Positions 43,813-53,276 are shown, counted from the stretch's first letter. The stretch is DNA of 64,000 nucleotides from Zhihengliuella salsuginis (GCF_014651715.1 NZ_BMXK01000009.1:1-64000); one strand, 5' to 3'. Made by a program: numbers and translations. Notes: a model not told the origin generated them from the letters alone.

Positions 43813-44807
43813 GGGCGACCACCCCCGGCGGCGAGGTCGGGCTGGGCGGCGCGCGTCGCCGTCGTAGTGCCCAGGCGCGGGTCGACGAGGCGTTCGACGA
43901 CGTCGGCGGCCGCCATGACGACCACGTAGGTCAGCGCCGAGACGAGGACGACGCCGGTGACGAGCGGGATGTCGCGGAGCGTGACGGCGGAGAGCAGCGT
44001 GCGGCCGAGGCCGCCGCGCGCGAAGAGCGCCTCGACCACGACCGCCCCGGAGATCAGCGAGCCGAGCGCCCAGCCGGAGAGGGAGATCCCCGGCAGCGCC
44101 GCGTGGCGCAGGCCGTGGCGGAGCACGACGCCGGTCTCGGACTCGCCGCGGGCGCGGGCTGCCAGAGCGAACGGGCTGGCCAGAGCCGTGGCGAGCGACT
44201 CGCGCATGACCTGGCCGAGGAAGCCTGCCAGTGGCAGCGCGAGCGTCGCGACCGGGAGCACCAGCCCCGCCGGGGAGTCCGTGGCGACCGGCGGGAGCCA
44301 GCCGAGGGACGTGGCGAAGACCAGGACCAGCACGCTGCCCAGCCAGAAGTGCGGGACGGCGGCGGCGAAGATCTCGAGCCCCGAACCCGCCGCGTCGGCC
44401 ACGCGTGAGAGGCGGGGACCCGTCGCGAGGGCCGTGAAGAGGGCGACCGAGAGGGCCAGCAGCCAGGCGAGACCCCACGCGAGCAGCGCCAGGGCGAGGG
44501 TGCCCGGCAGCTGCTCGGACACGGCCTCGGCGACCGGCACCTTGAGCGAATAGCTGGTGCCCAGGTCGCCGCGGACGAGGTTGGCGAGCATGAGCCCGTA
44601 CTGGACGATCAGCGGCTCGTCGAGGCCGTACTCGGCGCGGGCGAGCGCGAACGCCTCCGGGCCGGCCTGCGAGCCCGGGCCGCCGACGATCGCCTCCACG
44701 GGGTCGCCCGGCACCAGGCGGATGCCGATGAAGACGAGCGTGGCGACCGCCCAGAGGACGAACAGTCCTCCGGCGAGACGGGTGAGCAGCCAGCGCAGGA
44801 TCTTCAT
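43809..44807 (-). CDS. ABC transporter permease, DppB/OppB-like
   Basis: A 332-residue permease: the first helix LLTRLAGGLFVLWAVATLVF and VPGDPVEAIVGGPGS directly after it are the usual OppB start; GLDEPLIVQYGLMLANLVRG, DLGTSYSLKVPVAEAVSEQL and the EAA loop PFALAARARGESETGVVLRH follow. The C-terminus adds a 25-residue Thr/Ala/Gly tail. It lies 47 bp after the binding-protein gene, in the order SBP-B-C-DF. Confidence 0.88.
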   Translation of the reverse strand: MKILRWLLTRLAGGLFVLWAVATLVFIGIRLVPGDPVEAIVGGPGSQAGPEAFALARAEYGLDEPLIVQYGLMLANLVRGDLGTSYSLKVPVAEAVSEQLPGTLALALLAWGLAWLLALSVALFTALATGPRLSRVADAAGSGLEIFAAAVPHFWLGSVLVLVFATSLGWLPPVATDSPAGLVLPVATLALPLAGFLGQVMRESLATALASPFALAARARGESETGVVLRHGLRHAALPGISLSGWALGSLISGAVVVEALFARGGLGRTLLSAVTLRDIPLVTGVVLVSALTYVVVMAAADVVERLVDPRLGTTTATRAAQPDLAAGGGRP

Positions 44808-44854
44808 GGGATCGACGGCGGCGGGCCGGCGGCGTGCCGGGCCCGCCGGCGGGG

Positions 44855-46513
44855 TCAGTCGGCCAGCCAGGCGTTGTGGAAGGTCGGCGTGGCCACGGCC
44901 GTGGTCTCGCCGATGCCGCGCAGGGACGTGCTGTGCAGGAAGTGGTTCTGCTGGTCGTATAGCGGCAGGAGGTAGTAGCCCTCGAGCACCTCGGCCTGGA
45001 CGTCCGCGTAGAGCGAGGCGCGCTCGGCCTCGTCGTCGGCGCTGGAAGCGTCCTCGAGGGCGGCGTCGATCCCCTCGTCGCGGACCATGGCGTGGTTCGC
45101 GAAGTAGCCGGACGGGGCGGGCTCCGTCGAGTCGGAGTGGAAGAGGATGCGCAGCACGTCCGGGCCGACCTTCGTATACGGCGCGGAGACCAGGTCGTAC
45201 TCGTGCTCGCCGAGGGCGCCGTACCAGCTGCCCAGGTCCAGCAGCTCGGTGGTGACCTCGATGCCGGACTCCTTGGCGGTGGCCTGCAGCTGCTCGAACA
45301 GGGACTGCTCGGCGGGCACCGACTGGTTCGTCGAGATCGGCAGGTGCACGCTCAGGCGCTCGCCGTCCTTGACGCGGTAGCCGGCGGCGTCGCGCTCGGT
45401 CCAGCCGGCCTCGTCGAGCAGGCGGGCGGCCTCGTCGGGGTCGTAGCCGAACAGCGACTCGTCGGAGTAACCCATCGGCTCCACCGAGGACAGCGGGGAG
45501 TAGGAGCGCTCGGCCGTGCCGAAGAAGAGGGAGTCGACGGCGGCGTCCACGTCCACGGAGCGGACGAAGGCCTCGCGCACGCGGGCGTCGTCGAAGGGCG
45601 CCTTGGAGGAGTTCAGCTCGATCCGGTTGGAGGCGCCGGGGCGCGGGGCGTCGAGGTGCTCGATGGCGTCGGACTGCTCGGCGGAGGCGATCGAGTCGGG
45701 CTGGGCGTTGTCGATCATGTCGACCGTGCCGGACTGCAGCGCGGAGTAGCGGGTGGCGGACTCGGGGATGAACCGCCACTCGATGCCCTCGAGGTAGGCG
45801 GGGCCGGTGTGCGAGGGGTCCGCGGTGGCCTCCGGGTTGGGAACCGTGTAGTCGTCGTTGCGGGTCAGGGACACCGATTCCTGGCGGGCCCAGTCCTCGA
45901 CGACGAACGGCCCGGTGCCGATCGGGGCGGCGCAGTTCTCCTCCTGGCTGCGCTCGAGCCCGGCCGGCGACATCATCGCGTTCCAGGTCTGGGTGAAGGA
46001 TTCGAAGAGCGCGGCGTCCGGTGCCGACAGGCCCAGTTCCAGCGTCGCCGGGTCGATCACCTCCATGGACTCGACCTTCTGCATGGCCAGGTAGCCGGTC
46101 GAGGAGCCGGTCTCCGGGTCGAGCACGTGCTCGATGTTGGCCTTCACCGCGGCCGCGTCGAAGGCGGTGCCGTCGCTGAAGCTGATGCCCTCGCGCAGGT
46201 GCAGCGTGACGGTGGTGCCGTCGTCGGACACGTCGGCGCCCGAGGCGAGCCAGGGCACGATCTGCCCGTCCTGGTCCTTGGTGTAGAGCGTCTCGAGGAA
46301 CTGCGAGGCCACCAGGGCCTGCGGGTAGTTGCCGCCCACGTGCGGATCGAGGCAGGTCGGCTCGGCGTCCCCGGACGCGTAGACGAGCGTGCCGCCGGAG
46401 ACGGGCTCCTCGGGGACGGTGTCCGTGGTCCCGCCGGAGCAGGAGGAGAGGGCGAGCGCCGAGGCGAGGACGACGGCGGCGGGTGCTGCCGCGCGCCAGC
46501 GGGAGTTCTGCAT
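44855..46513 (-). CDS. family-5 peptide/nickel ABC substrate-binding lipoprotein
   Basis: A 552-residue lipoprotein: basic start, hydrophobic AAVVLASALALSSC lipobox (Cys at residue 25), then an SBP_bac_5 body (GGTLVYASGDAEPTCLDPHV, YTKDQDGQIVPWLASGADVS, LHLREGISFSDGTAFDAAAV, PIGTGPFVVEDWARQESVSL). It binds oligopeptides, nickel chelates or similar ligands and hands them to the B/C permeases. GGAAGCCTGG lies before the ATG. Divergent from the bile-acid symporter gene. Confidence 0.92.
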   Translation of the reverse strand: MQNSRWRAAAPAAVVLASALALSSCSGGTTDTVPEEPVSGGTLVYASGDAEPTCLDPHVGGNYPQALVASQFLETLYTKDQDGQIVPWLASGADVSDDGTTVTLHLREGISFSDGTAFDAAAVKANIEHVLDPETGSSTGYLAMQKVESMEVIDPATLELGLSAPDAALFESFTQTWNAMMSPAGLERSQEENCAAPIGTGPFVVEDWARQESVSLTRNDDYTVPNPEATADPSHTGPAYLEGIEWRFIPESATRYSALQSGTVDMIDNAQPDSIASAEQSDAIEHLDAPRPGASNRIELNSSKAPFDDARVREAFVRSVDVDAAVDSLFFGTAERSYSPLSSVEPMGYSDESLFGYDPDEAARLLDEAGWTERDAAGYRVKDGERLSVHLPISTNQSVPAEQSLFEQLQATAKESGIEVTTELLDLGSWYGALGEHEYDLVSAPYTKVGPDVLRILFHSDSTEPAPSGYFANHAMVRDEGIDAALEDASSADDEAERASLYADVQAEVLEGYYLLPLYDQQNHFLHSTSLRGIGETTAVATPTFHNAWLAD

Positions 46514-46677
46514 GAGACCAGGCTTCCTTCACGAGTGGGCGAGCGAGGGCCCGAAGGCCCCTCCAAGGGTAGTCCAACGCCCGATCGCCCCGATTCATGC
46601 CCGCCGCCGTCATGGAGGCCGTCACAATCGCCGTGTCGTGTTCTTCCGGGCGCCCGGCCGGTGCCAAGGTTGGGTCC

Positions 46678-47640
46678 ATGCCTGATGAACAGCTTCGCCT
46701 GCCCGACGTGCAGGAGACCACCGCCCGCCAGGACCGCGGCGCCCGCATCGCCGTGACCCTCTTCCCGCTGCTCATCCTCGCCGGAGGGGCGCTGGCCCTG
46801 GCGGCGCCGGCGCCGTTCGTGGACCTGGCGTTCCTGATCAACCCGCTGCTCATGGTCATCATGTTCGGGATGGGGCTGACGCTGTCCTTCCCGGATTTCG
46901 CCGTCGTCTTCCGGCACCCGCTGCCCGTCACGCTGGGCGTGCTCGCCCAGTACGGGCTGATGCCGCTGGTCGGCTGGGCGATCGCGATGGCCCTGAACCT
47001 GGATCCGGCGCTGGCCGCCGGCGTGATCCTGGTCGGCTGCGCCCCGGGCGGCACGGCGTCGAACGTTGTCGCCTACCTGGCCCGCGGCAACGTGGCGCTC
47101 TCCGTGGCGATGACGAGCGTCTCCACGCTGCTGGCCCCGCTGCTGACGCCCGTGCTGACGCTCTGGCTGGCCGGGCAGTACCTGCCGGTCGAGGCCGGGG
47201 CGATGTCCTGGTCGATCGTGCAGATCGTGCTGGTGCCGGTGCTCGGCGGACTGCTGCTGCGGACGCTCTTCCCGCGCCTGGTCGAGCGGGCCCTCCCGGC
47301 GCTGCCGTGGGTCTCCGTCGCGGCCATCACGTTCGTCGTGATCGTGGTGGTGGCCCGCAGCGCGGAGTCGATCTTCGCCGCCGGCCTGCTCATCCTGCTC
47401 GCCGTGGTCCTGCACAACGCCGCCGGGCTGGGCCTCGGCTACGCCGTCGGCCGGCTCTTCGGCCTGCCGGTCGCGTCCCGGCGGACCATGGCGGTCGAGG
47501 TCGGCATGCAGAACTCGGGCCTCGCCGCCGGCCTGGCCGGGCAGTACTTCTCGCCGGAGGCCGCGCTGCCCGGTGCGGTGTTCTCCGTGTGGCACAACCT
47601 CTCGGGTGCCGTCATCGCCGCCTTCTGGCGGCGCCGCTGA
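46678..47640 (+). CDS. bile acid:sodium symporter family transporter
   Basis: A 320-residue, roughly nine- to ten-helix BASS-type transporter. Family marks: FLINPLLMVIMFGMGLTLSF, GVILVGCAPGGTASNVVAYL (the crossover Na+-site motif), and AVEVGMQNSGLAAGLAGQYF with the conserved E-x-G-x-Q-N. It imports organic anions, pantoate- or pyruvate-like acids, with Na+. CAAGGT ends 7 nt before ATG 46678, a possible leaderless start. Divergent from the peptide importer; the shared 164-bp region could hold control sites for both. Confidence 0.87.
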   Translation: MPDEQLRLPDVQETTARQDRGARIAVTLFPLLILAGGALALAAPAPFVDLAFLINPLLMVIMFGMGLTLSFPDFAVVFRHPLPVTLGVLAQYGLMPLVGWAIAMALNLDPALAAGVILVGCAPGGTASNVVAYLARGNVALSVAMTSVSTLLAPLLTPVLTLWLAGQYLPVEAGAMSWSIVQIVLVPVLGGLLLRTLFPRLVERALPALPWVSVAAITFVVIVVVARSAESIFAAGLLILLAVVLHNAAGLGLGYAVGRLFGLPVASRRTMAVEVGMQNSGLAAGLAGQYFSPEAALPGAVFSVWHNLSGAVIAAFWRRR

Positions 47641-47673
47641 CCGTCACCCGGCGACCGTGCGCCGCGGCCGCCG

Positions 47674-48945
47674 CTACCCGTCCGCGTCGAGGGTGCGGCG
47701 GCGGAGCAGGGCCGGGACCAGCCCGGCGACCGCGAAGAGCGCGCCGACGGCGATGATGTAGCGGAAGTCGACGACGTCGATCACCGCCGCCGCGCATCCG
47801 GCGGCGAGGGTCTGCGTGCCGTTGGCGAAGACGTTCGCCGCCGCCGCGCCGCGCCCCTGCAGGTGGTCGGGAAGCTGGAGCTGGCGGATCGTGGCCGCGG
47901 CGATGGCGACCAGGGTGATGCCGAAGGCGAAGGGGAGGATGCCCAGCACGGTCAGCCAGAGGATGCCCGTCGTCTGGGTGGCGTAGCCGAGGCCGAACAC
48001 GAGCGCGCCGACCCCGAGCGTCCGGGCGAACCCGAACCGGTTGAGGATCTTCGACGCGTTCAGCCCGGCGACGATCGAGAACACGCCCTGCAGAGCGACG
48101 GCGACGCTCAGGGCCTCCGGCGGCAGGCCCAGGCCGCGGTCGACGACGGCGAACGTCGTCGAATTGGTCATGCCCCCGCCGACGCAGGCCAGACCCATGA
48201 TGATGGTCGCGACGCGGACGCCGGGGCGGGAGGCGATCGCCCCGAATCCGGCCAGCGTCCGGCGGGCCAGTGATTCGCCCTCGTGCTCGCGCGCCACCGG
48301 CCGCGGGGCGACGCGCAGCAGCAGGAGCGCGCCCAGCAGGAAGAAGAACGCGGTCGCCCAGACCACCGGGGCCATGCCCCACAGCCCGAACACCGCTGCA
48401 CCGGCGAGCGGGGCGACGATCCGCAGGCCGTGGTCGACACTCGCGAACATCCCGTTGGCCGGTGCCAGCAGGTGCGCCGGCATCAGGGACTTGAGCAGGC
48501 CCGATTGCGCGCTGGCGTTCACGAACCCGCACGTCGCGTAGAGCGCCATGACGACGTACACGATCCACAGCCATCCGCTGGGCTCGACGAGCAGCAGCAC
48601 GAGCACCACCGCCGCGGTCAGCAGGTTGTTCGCGATCATCAGCCCCCGCCGGGGCACGCGGTCGGCGAGCAGCCCGATCCACGGCGAGAGGACCGCCGGC
48701 ACCCCCATGACCAGGAAGACGGACGCGGCCAGCGCGTCCGATCCGGTCATGACCTTCATCCAGATCCCGGCGGTGATGTAGAGGGCGGAGTCGCCGATGT
48801 TGCTGACCGTCCAGGCAGCGAGCAGCCGGCGGTATCCGGGGTGGGCGAGCAGCTCGCGGTTGCCGCCGTGGGCGGACACCGACGACGGCGGCGCGTCCGC
48901 CGTCGCGCCCTCCTTCACCGCCGCCGCGTCCTCGGGCCCGGTCAC
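47674..48945 (-). CDS. MFS transporter
   Basis: A 423-residue, 12-helix transporter of the DHA/MFS_3 type (HPGYRRLLAAWTVSNIGDSA; GLLADRVPRRGLMIANNLLT after helix 2; a 20-residue basic loop RPVAREHEGESLARRTLAGF between the halves). Its GTG overlaps the stop of the dehydrogenase gene by 4 bp (GTGA), so the two are co-translated. That linkage suggests it moves the dehydrogenase's substrate, product or a related toxic acid, but MFS_3 members are usually exporters. Confidence 0.83.
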   Translation of the reverse strand: MTGPEDAAAVKEGATADAPPSSVSAHGGNRELLAHPGYRRLLAAWTVSNIGDSALYITAGIWMKVMTGSDALAASVFLVMGVPAVLSPWIGLLADRVPRRGLMIANNLLTAAVVLVLLLVEPSGWLWIVYVVMALYATCGFVNASAQSGLLKSLMPAHLLAPANGMFASVDHGLRIVAPLAGAAVFGLWGMAPVVWATAFFFLLGALLLLRVAPRPVAREHEGESLARRTLAGFGAIASRPGVRVATIIMGLACVGGGMTNSTTFAVVDRGLGLPPEALSVAVALQGVFSIVAGLNASKILNRFGFARTLGVGALVFGLGYATQTTGILWLTVLGILPFAFGITLVAIAAATIRQLQLPDHLQGRGAAAANVFANGTQTLAAGCAAAVIDVVDFRYIIAVGALFAVAGLVPALLRRRTLDADG

Positions 48946-51884
48946 AGGGTGTCCGCCCGGGGTCCGGGCGGGGCGGTGCCGGCCCCCTCCCGGGTGGCCT
49001 CCTCCAGCAGCTCCAGCACGTGCCGGTACGGCTCGCCGGTGGCCCGGGTCATTCCCAGTTCGCAGGCCCGGTTGCACGAGGCGTGCGCGCCGGCCCCCAT
49101 CGCGGCCACCTGCGCGGCCTGACGTTCGGTGGCGGACGCCGTCAGCTCGGGGTGCAGCATGCCGCGGTCGCCCGCGAAGGCGCAGCAGCCCCAGCTCTCC
49201 GGGACCTCGACGCGCTTGGCCACGGCGCCGGCCACGGTGCCGAGGGCGTCGTCGAGCCCGAGCCGGGTCGAGGAGCACGTGGGGTGCAGGGCCAGCGACT
49301 CCAGCCTCCCGTGCTCGGGAAGCTCCGGCAGGATCCGTTCGGCGGCGAACTCCACGGCGTCGACGATCCGCAGCCGGCGCCGGCCCTGCGCGGGCTGCTC
49401 CGACTCCACGGCGTGGATCAGACCCTCCGTGCAGGACGAGGCGTCGCAGACGATCGGCAGTTCGCCGTCGCGGGTCGCCTCGCGCAGCGCGGCGACCGTG
49501 CGGTCCTGCATCGTCTCCTGCCCCGTGTTCATGCCCTTGGAAGACCACGGCGTGCCGCAGCACAGGCCGTCGATCCCGTCCGGCACGAGGAGCGTGAGCC
49601 CGGCGCGGCCGGCGAGCTGCTCGAAGCTGTACTGCACGCCCCCGGCGTCCGCGCCCGCCGGGCCGAACATCGAGCCGACGCAGGCGGGGAAGTAGACGGC
49701 GTCGGGCGCGGCAGCGGGAGCCGGGCGCCGCCGCGCCGCGCCGCCCGCGGGCAGCTCGTCGGAGTAGAGCGGCACGGTGTCCTCGCCCAGGACGGCGCGG
49801 GTGGCCCGGTTGGGAGGGGCGACGAGCGCCGACGGGACCTTGTCGACGACGGTCAGGGCCAGGGACGCGCCGCGGGTGACGGCGCCCCAGTGCCGGGCCG
49901 CCGCGTCCCAGGCGCCGTCGGCCACACGGCCGGCGCCCTCGGCGCGCAGGTTCTTGACGAAGGAGCCGGTGTTGATGTCCACGGGGCAGGCCGTCTGGCA
50001 CATCCCGTCCGCGGCGCACGTGTCGACGGACTCGTAGGCGTAGTCCCGTTCCAGTTCGGCGACCAGCGCCGTGTCCCCGGCCTGCCGGGCCGTCTCGATG
50101 GCGCGCATGGTCACGATCCGCTGCCGCGGGGTCAGCGTGAGGTCCTTGCTGGGGCACACCGGCTCGCAGTATCCGCAGGAGACGCAGCGGTCCACCTCCT
50201 CCGCCACTGCGGGCGTCGTCTTGATGTGCCGCAGGTGCGCCTCGGGGTCGTCGTCCATCAGCACGCCGGGGTTGAGCAGCCCGGCGGGGTCGAAGAGCGC
50301 CTTGATCCCGCGCATGACGTCGTAGAGCTCGTCGCCGTACTGCCGCCGGACGTAGGGGGACATGACGCGGCCCGTCCCGTGCTCGGCCTTCAGGGAGCCG
50401 CCCTCGGCGAGGACGAGGTCCACCATGTCCTCGGTGAAGGCGCTGTAGCGGTCGAGCTCCGCGGCGGTCGCGAAGCCGTCGGTGAGCATGAAGTGGACGT
50501 TCCCGTCCTTCGCGTGGCCGAAGATCACGCTGTTCTCGTAGCCGTACTCGTCGAAGAGCCCGCTCAGCTCGCGGCACGTGCGGCCGAGCGCCGGAACCGG
50601 CACCACGATGTCCTCGAGCAGCGCCGTCGTGCCCTGCGGCCTCGCCCCGGCGACCGAGGCGTAGAGGCCCTTGCGCAGGTTCCACAGCCGCCCGCGCTCG
50701 CCGGCGTCGCCGGTGAAGGCGGCGGGCGCGGAGAGCCCGAGCCCGGGCAGGAGCGCCTCGCCGCCCTCGCGCAGCGCGGCCAGGGCGTCGGAGTGGTCGG
50801 CGGAGTACTCGACGAGCAGGGCGGCGTGGTCCTCGACCGCGATGTCCTGCACGACGGCGGGCGCCCCCTTGAGCGTCCGGCCCACCTTGAGGGAGAGCGC
50901 GTCCATCAGCTCGATGGTCGCCGCGCCCGAGTCGACGAGGGCGGGCAGTGACGCGTTGGCGGCCTCGAGGCTCGGGAAGACGAGCAGGCCGGACGCGGCG
51001 TGCGGCAGGCGCGGGACCGTGCGGAACACCGCTTCCGCGACGAAGCCGAGCGTGCCCTCGCTGCCGACGATCAGGTGCGCCAGGATGTCCACCGGGTCCC
51101 GGAAGTCCAGAAGGGAGTTCAGGCCATAGCCCATGGTGTTCTTCATGGAGAACTGCTGCCGGATCCGTTCTGCGGAGCCGGCGTCGGAGCGGACCCGCTC
51201 CGCCAGCCGGCCCAGGCCCTCGTGGAGTCCGGGTTCGAGGGCGCGGAGCCGTTGGTCGGCGTCCGGTGCGCCGGTGTCCACGACCGTGCCGGAGGGCAGG
51301 ACCACGGTGACCGACTCCAGGGTGCGGTACGCGTTGTCGACGGTGCCGCAGTTCATGCCGGAGGAGTTGTTGGCGACGACGCCGCCGATCGTGCAGGCGG
51401 CCTCGCTGGCGGGGTCCGGCCCGAATTTCCGGCCGTAGCGGGCCAGCCGCGCGTTGAGGGCGCGGACGGTGACGCCGGGCTGGACGCGCACCCGGGCGCC
51501 GTCGTCGAGCACCTCGATGTCGCGGAAGTTCCGGCGCACGTCGACGAGTACGCCGTCGCCCACCGCCTGCCCGCTCAGGCTGGTCCCGCCCGAGCGGAGC
51601 GTCAGGGGCACGCCCTGCGCCGCGCTGGCCCGCAGGAGGCCGCCGACGTCGGCGGCGTCCGCGGCCGTGACGACGGCCTGGGGGATGAGCAGGAAGTGCG
51701 AGGCGTCGTGCGCGTTCGCGTGCAGGTCGATCGCCCGCGTGGTGACCTGCGCCGGATCTTTGACGGCGAGGCGGAGGAGTTCTGGATCGAGGCGGGGCAT
51801 CAGGAGACCATCCAATCGAGTACCGGCGTGGACCGCAAGGGGTTCGGAACGGCGAGGGGGCCGACTATCTGCTGGAACATGCAT
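48942..51884 (-). CDS. FAD-linked oxidase/Fe-S fusion (GlcD-GlcF/D-lactate dehydrogenase type)
   Basis: A 980-residue membrane-associated dehydrogenase that oxidises D-lactate, glycolate or another 2-hydroxyacid. N-terminal PCMH FAD domain (TLRSGGTSLSGQAVGDGVLV; GGVVANNSSGMNC), a FAD-oxidase C domain (VIFGHAKDGNVHFML; EHGTGRVMSPYV), then two 4Fe-4S clusters (CVSCGYCEPVCPS; CAADGMCQTACPV) and two CCG-type cysteine domains (ACVGSMFG... CCGTPW; HPTCSS... WGCCAFAGDRG). The start is uncertain: ATG 51884 has GGAG directly before it, while ATG 51800 fits the family start better. Divergent from a GntR regulator. Confidence 0.9.
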   Translation of the reverse strand: MHVPADSRPPRRSEPLAVHAGTRLDGLLMPRLDPELLRLAVKDPAQVTTRAIDLHANAHDASHFLLIPQAVVTAADAADVGGLLRASAAQGVPLTLRSGGTSLSGQAVGDGVLVDVRRNFRDIEVLDDGARVRVQPGVTVRALNARLARYGRKFGPDPASEAACTIGGVVANNSSGMNCGTVDNAYRTLESVTVVLPSGTVVDTGAPDADQRLRALEPGLHEGLGRLAERVRSDAGSAERIRQQFSMKNTMGYGLNSLLDFRDPVDILAHLIVGSEGTLGFVAEAVFRTVPRLPHAASGLLVFPSLEAANASLPALVDSGAATIELMDALSLKVGRTLKGAPAVVQDIAVEDHAALLVEYSADHSDALAALREGGEALLPGLGLSAPAAFTGDAGERGRLWNLRKGLYASVAGARPQGTTALLEDIVVPVPALGRTCRELSGLFDEYGYENSVIFGHAKDGNVHFMLTDGFATAAELDRYSAFTEDMVDLVLAEGGSLKAEHGTGRVMSPYVRRQYGDELYDVMRGIKALFDPAGLLNPGVLMDDDPEAHLRHIKTTPAVAEEVDRCVSCGYCEPVCPSKDLTLTPRQRIVTMRAIETARQAGDTALVAELERDYAYESVDTCAADGMCQTACPVDINTGSFVKNLRAEGAGRVADGAWDAAARHWGAVTRGASLALTVVDKVPSALVAPPNRATRAVLGEDTVPLYSDELPAGGAARRRPAPAAAPDAVYFPACVGSMFGPAGADAGGVQYSFEQLAGRAGLTLLVPDGIDGLCCGTPWSSKGMNTGQETMQDRTVAALREATRDGELPIVCDASSCTEGLIHAVESEQPAQGRRRLRIVDAVEFAAERILPELPEHGRLESLALHPTCSSTRLGLDDALGTVAGAVAKRVEVPESWGCCAFAGDRGMLHPELTASATERQAAQVAAMGAGAHASCNRACELGMTRATGEPYRHVLELLEEATREGAGTAPPGPRADTL

Positions 51885-51965
51885 CTCCGTACTGTGCCGC
51901 GGGTCACGCCGTTGTGACGCAAGAAATATTGTCTAGCAAGTACACATGTTGGTCAACCCGGTTCC
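51885..51965. promoter_or_regulatory. divergent dehydrogenase/GntR control region
   Basis: An AT-rich island (around 51924-51965) in high-GC DNA. On the minus strand TTGACC precedes TAGACA by 15 bp, giving a plausible promoter for the dehydrogenase. TTGT and AAGTACACA-type half sites typical of FCD-GntR operators lie within it, but no perfect palindrome was found. Confidence 0.45.
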
Positions 51966-52080
51966 TCTGGGCCGGAACGCGGGGAAGCAGCCGGGCCGGG
52001 GCGCGATCGGGGCCCGGTGCCACCGGTCTGGCAGACTTGGGAGGAGCGCCGGGAGGGTCCCGGCACCATCGGGAGGTCCA

Positions 52081-52746
52081 GTGGCCGGGCGCATTGCAGC
52101 GGTGTCCATCGTCGACGCCATCGCCGCGGATCTGCGGACCCGGATCTTCGAGGGCGATCTCGCGCCGGGCCGCACGCTCACGGAGGCGGACGTCGCCTCC
52201 GCGTACGAGGTGGCGCGTCCGACGGCCAAGGCGGCCATCGAGAAGATCGTCGTCGAGGGCCTGCTGGAGCGGGGAGCGCACAAGACCGCCCGCGTGGTCG
52301 AACTCGGTCCGGACGCCGTCCGGGACGTCTACCTGGCGCGGGCCTACCTGGAGAGCGAGGTGCTGCGCCGTCTGGCGGGCAGCCGGACCGTTCCGCAGGA
52401 GGCCGCGGAGGCGAACGGCGAGATCGCGGACCTCGAACGCGGGATGCCGCTCGACATCGTCGAACCCGACATGCGGTTCCACCTCAGCCTGATCGACGCG
52501 GTCGGCAACGAGCGCATCAGCCGGATGTACCGCTCGCTCGTCGGCGAGGTGCGGCTGTGCATGGTGCGCGTGCAGTCCCTGGAGCTGCTCGACACGTCGC
52601 TGATCCACGACGAGCACCAGCGGATCCTCGAACATCTCGAGGCGGGCCGGGCCGACGAGGCGGCCGCCCTCCTCGACGAGCACCTGGGCCGCGCCCGGGA
52701 CCGTCTCGTTGCCGCGATGGGGGAGTCGGCGCCCGCGCGCGACTGA
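52081..52746 (+). CDS. FCD-domain GntR transcriptional regulator
   Basis: A 221-residue GntR regulator. Winged helix at residues 8-75 (IFEGDLAPGRTLTEADVASA, YEVARPTAKAAIEKIVVEGL); FCD domain at 85-205 with metal-site residues in DMRFHLSLIDAVGNERISRM and HDEHQRILEHLEAGRADEAA. GTG 52081 is preceded by GGGAGG; the frame is open further upstream without protein-like sequence. Divergent from the FAD/Fe-S dehydrogenase, so it probably controls it in response to the 2-hydroxyacid, as LldR and GlcC do in other bacteria. Confidence 0.87.
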   Translation: MAGRIAAVSIVDAIAADLRTRIFEGDLAPGRTLTEADVASAYEVARPTAKAAIEKIVVEGLLERGAHKTARVVELGPDAVRDVYLARAYLESEVLRRLAGSRTVPQEAAEANGEIADLERGMPLDIVEPDMRFHLSLIDAVGNERISRMYRSLVGEVRLCMVRVQSLELLDTSLIHDEHQRILEHLEAGRADEAAALLDEHLGRARDRLVAAMGESAPARD

Positions 52747-52757
52747 GCGGGGCGGGA

Positions 52758-53276
52758 CTAGGAGGTCGCGGCCCGGTGCTGGGCGGCCAGGCCCAGGTAG
52801 GTCTCGGCGTTGACGCGCAGGCCGGCCACCTCCTCGTCGGTCAGCTTGCGCCGCACCTTCGCCGGCACGCCGGCGACGAGCGAACGCGGCGGCACCTGCG
52901 TCCCCTCCAGCACCAGCGCCCCCGCGGCGACCAGCGACTCCGCGCCGATCACGGCCCCGTTCATGACGGTCGCGCTCATGCCGATCAGGCAGTCGTCGCC
53001 GATCGTGCAGCCGTGGATCACGGCGGCGTGCCCCACGGAGACGCCGGCGCCGACGGTGCACGGGACCCCGCGGTCCGCGTGCACCACCACGTTGTCCTGC
53101 AGGTTGGAGCCCGCGCCGATGCGGATCGCGTCGCTGTCGCCGCGCACGGAGACCCCGTAGAACGCGCTGGCCTGGTCCGCGAGCACCACGTCCCCGCTGA
53201 GCACCGCGGTCGGCGCCACGAAGGCCCCCGGGTGCACGTCGGGCTTCTTGCCGTTGATTTCGATCAGGTGAGCCAT
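52758..53276 (-). CDS. gamma-class carbonic anhydrase family protein
   Basis: A 172-residue left-handed beta-helix protein built from hexapeptide repeats (AVLSGDVVLADQASAFYGVS; IGAGSNLQDNVVVHADRGVP). The three zinc histidines are at the expected places: VVHADRG and VSVGHAAVIHGCTI (H-x5-H). Relatives (YrdA/CaiE/PaaY) hydrate CO2 or are thioesterases/accessory proteins, so catalytic activity is not certain. TAGGCT (plus coordinates 53284-53289) ends 7 nt before the ATG, so the mRNA is probably leaderless. Convergent with the GntR gene. Confidence 0.9.
   Translation of the reverse strand: MAHLIEINGKKPDVHPGAFVAPTAVLSGDVVLADQASAFYGVSVRGDSDAIRIGAGSNLQDNVVVHADRGVPCTVGAGVSVGHAAVIHGCTIGDDCLIGMSATVMNGAVIGAESLVAAGALVLEGTQVPPRSLVAGVPAKVRRKLTDEEVAGLRVNAETYLGLAAQHRAATS

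Noticed and set aside
44808-44854. GC hairpin between the binding-protein gene and dppB as a terminator
   Set aside because: The genes are clearly one operon, the gap is 47 bp and there is no T-run; at most it tunes the SBP to permease ratio.
51946-52080. N-terminal extension of the GntR regulator to ATG 51946
   Set aside because: The extra 45 residues are Arg/Gly/Pro-rich without structure, whereas GTG 52081 has GGGAGG upstream and gives the usual family length.
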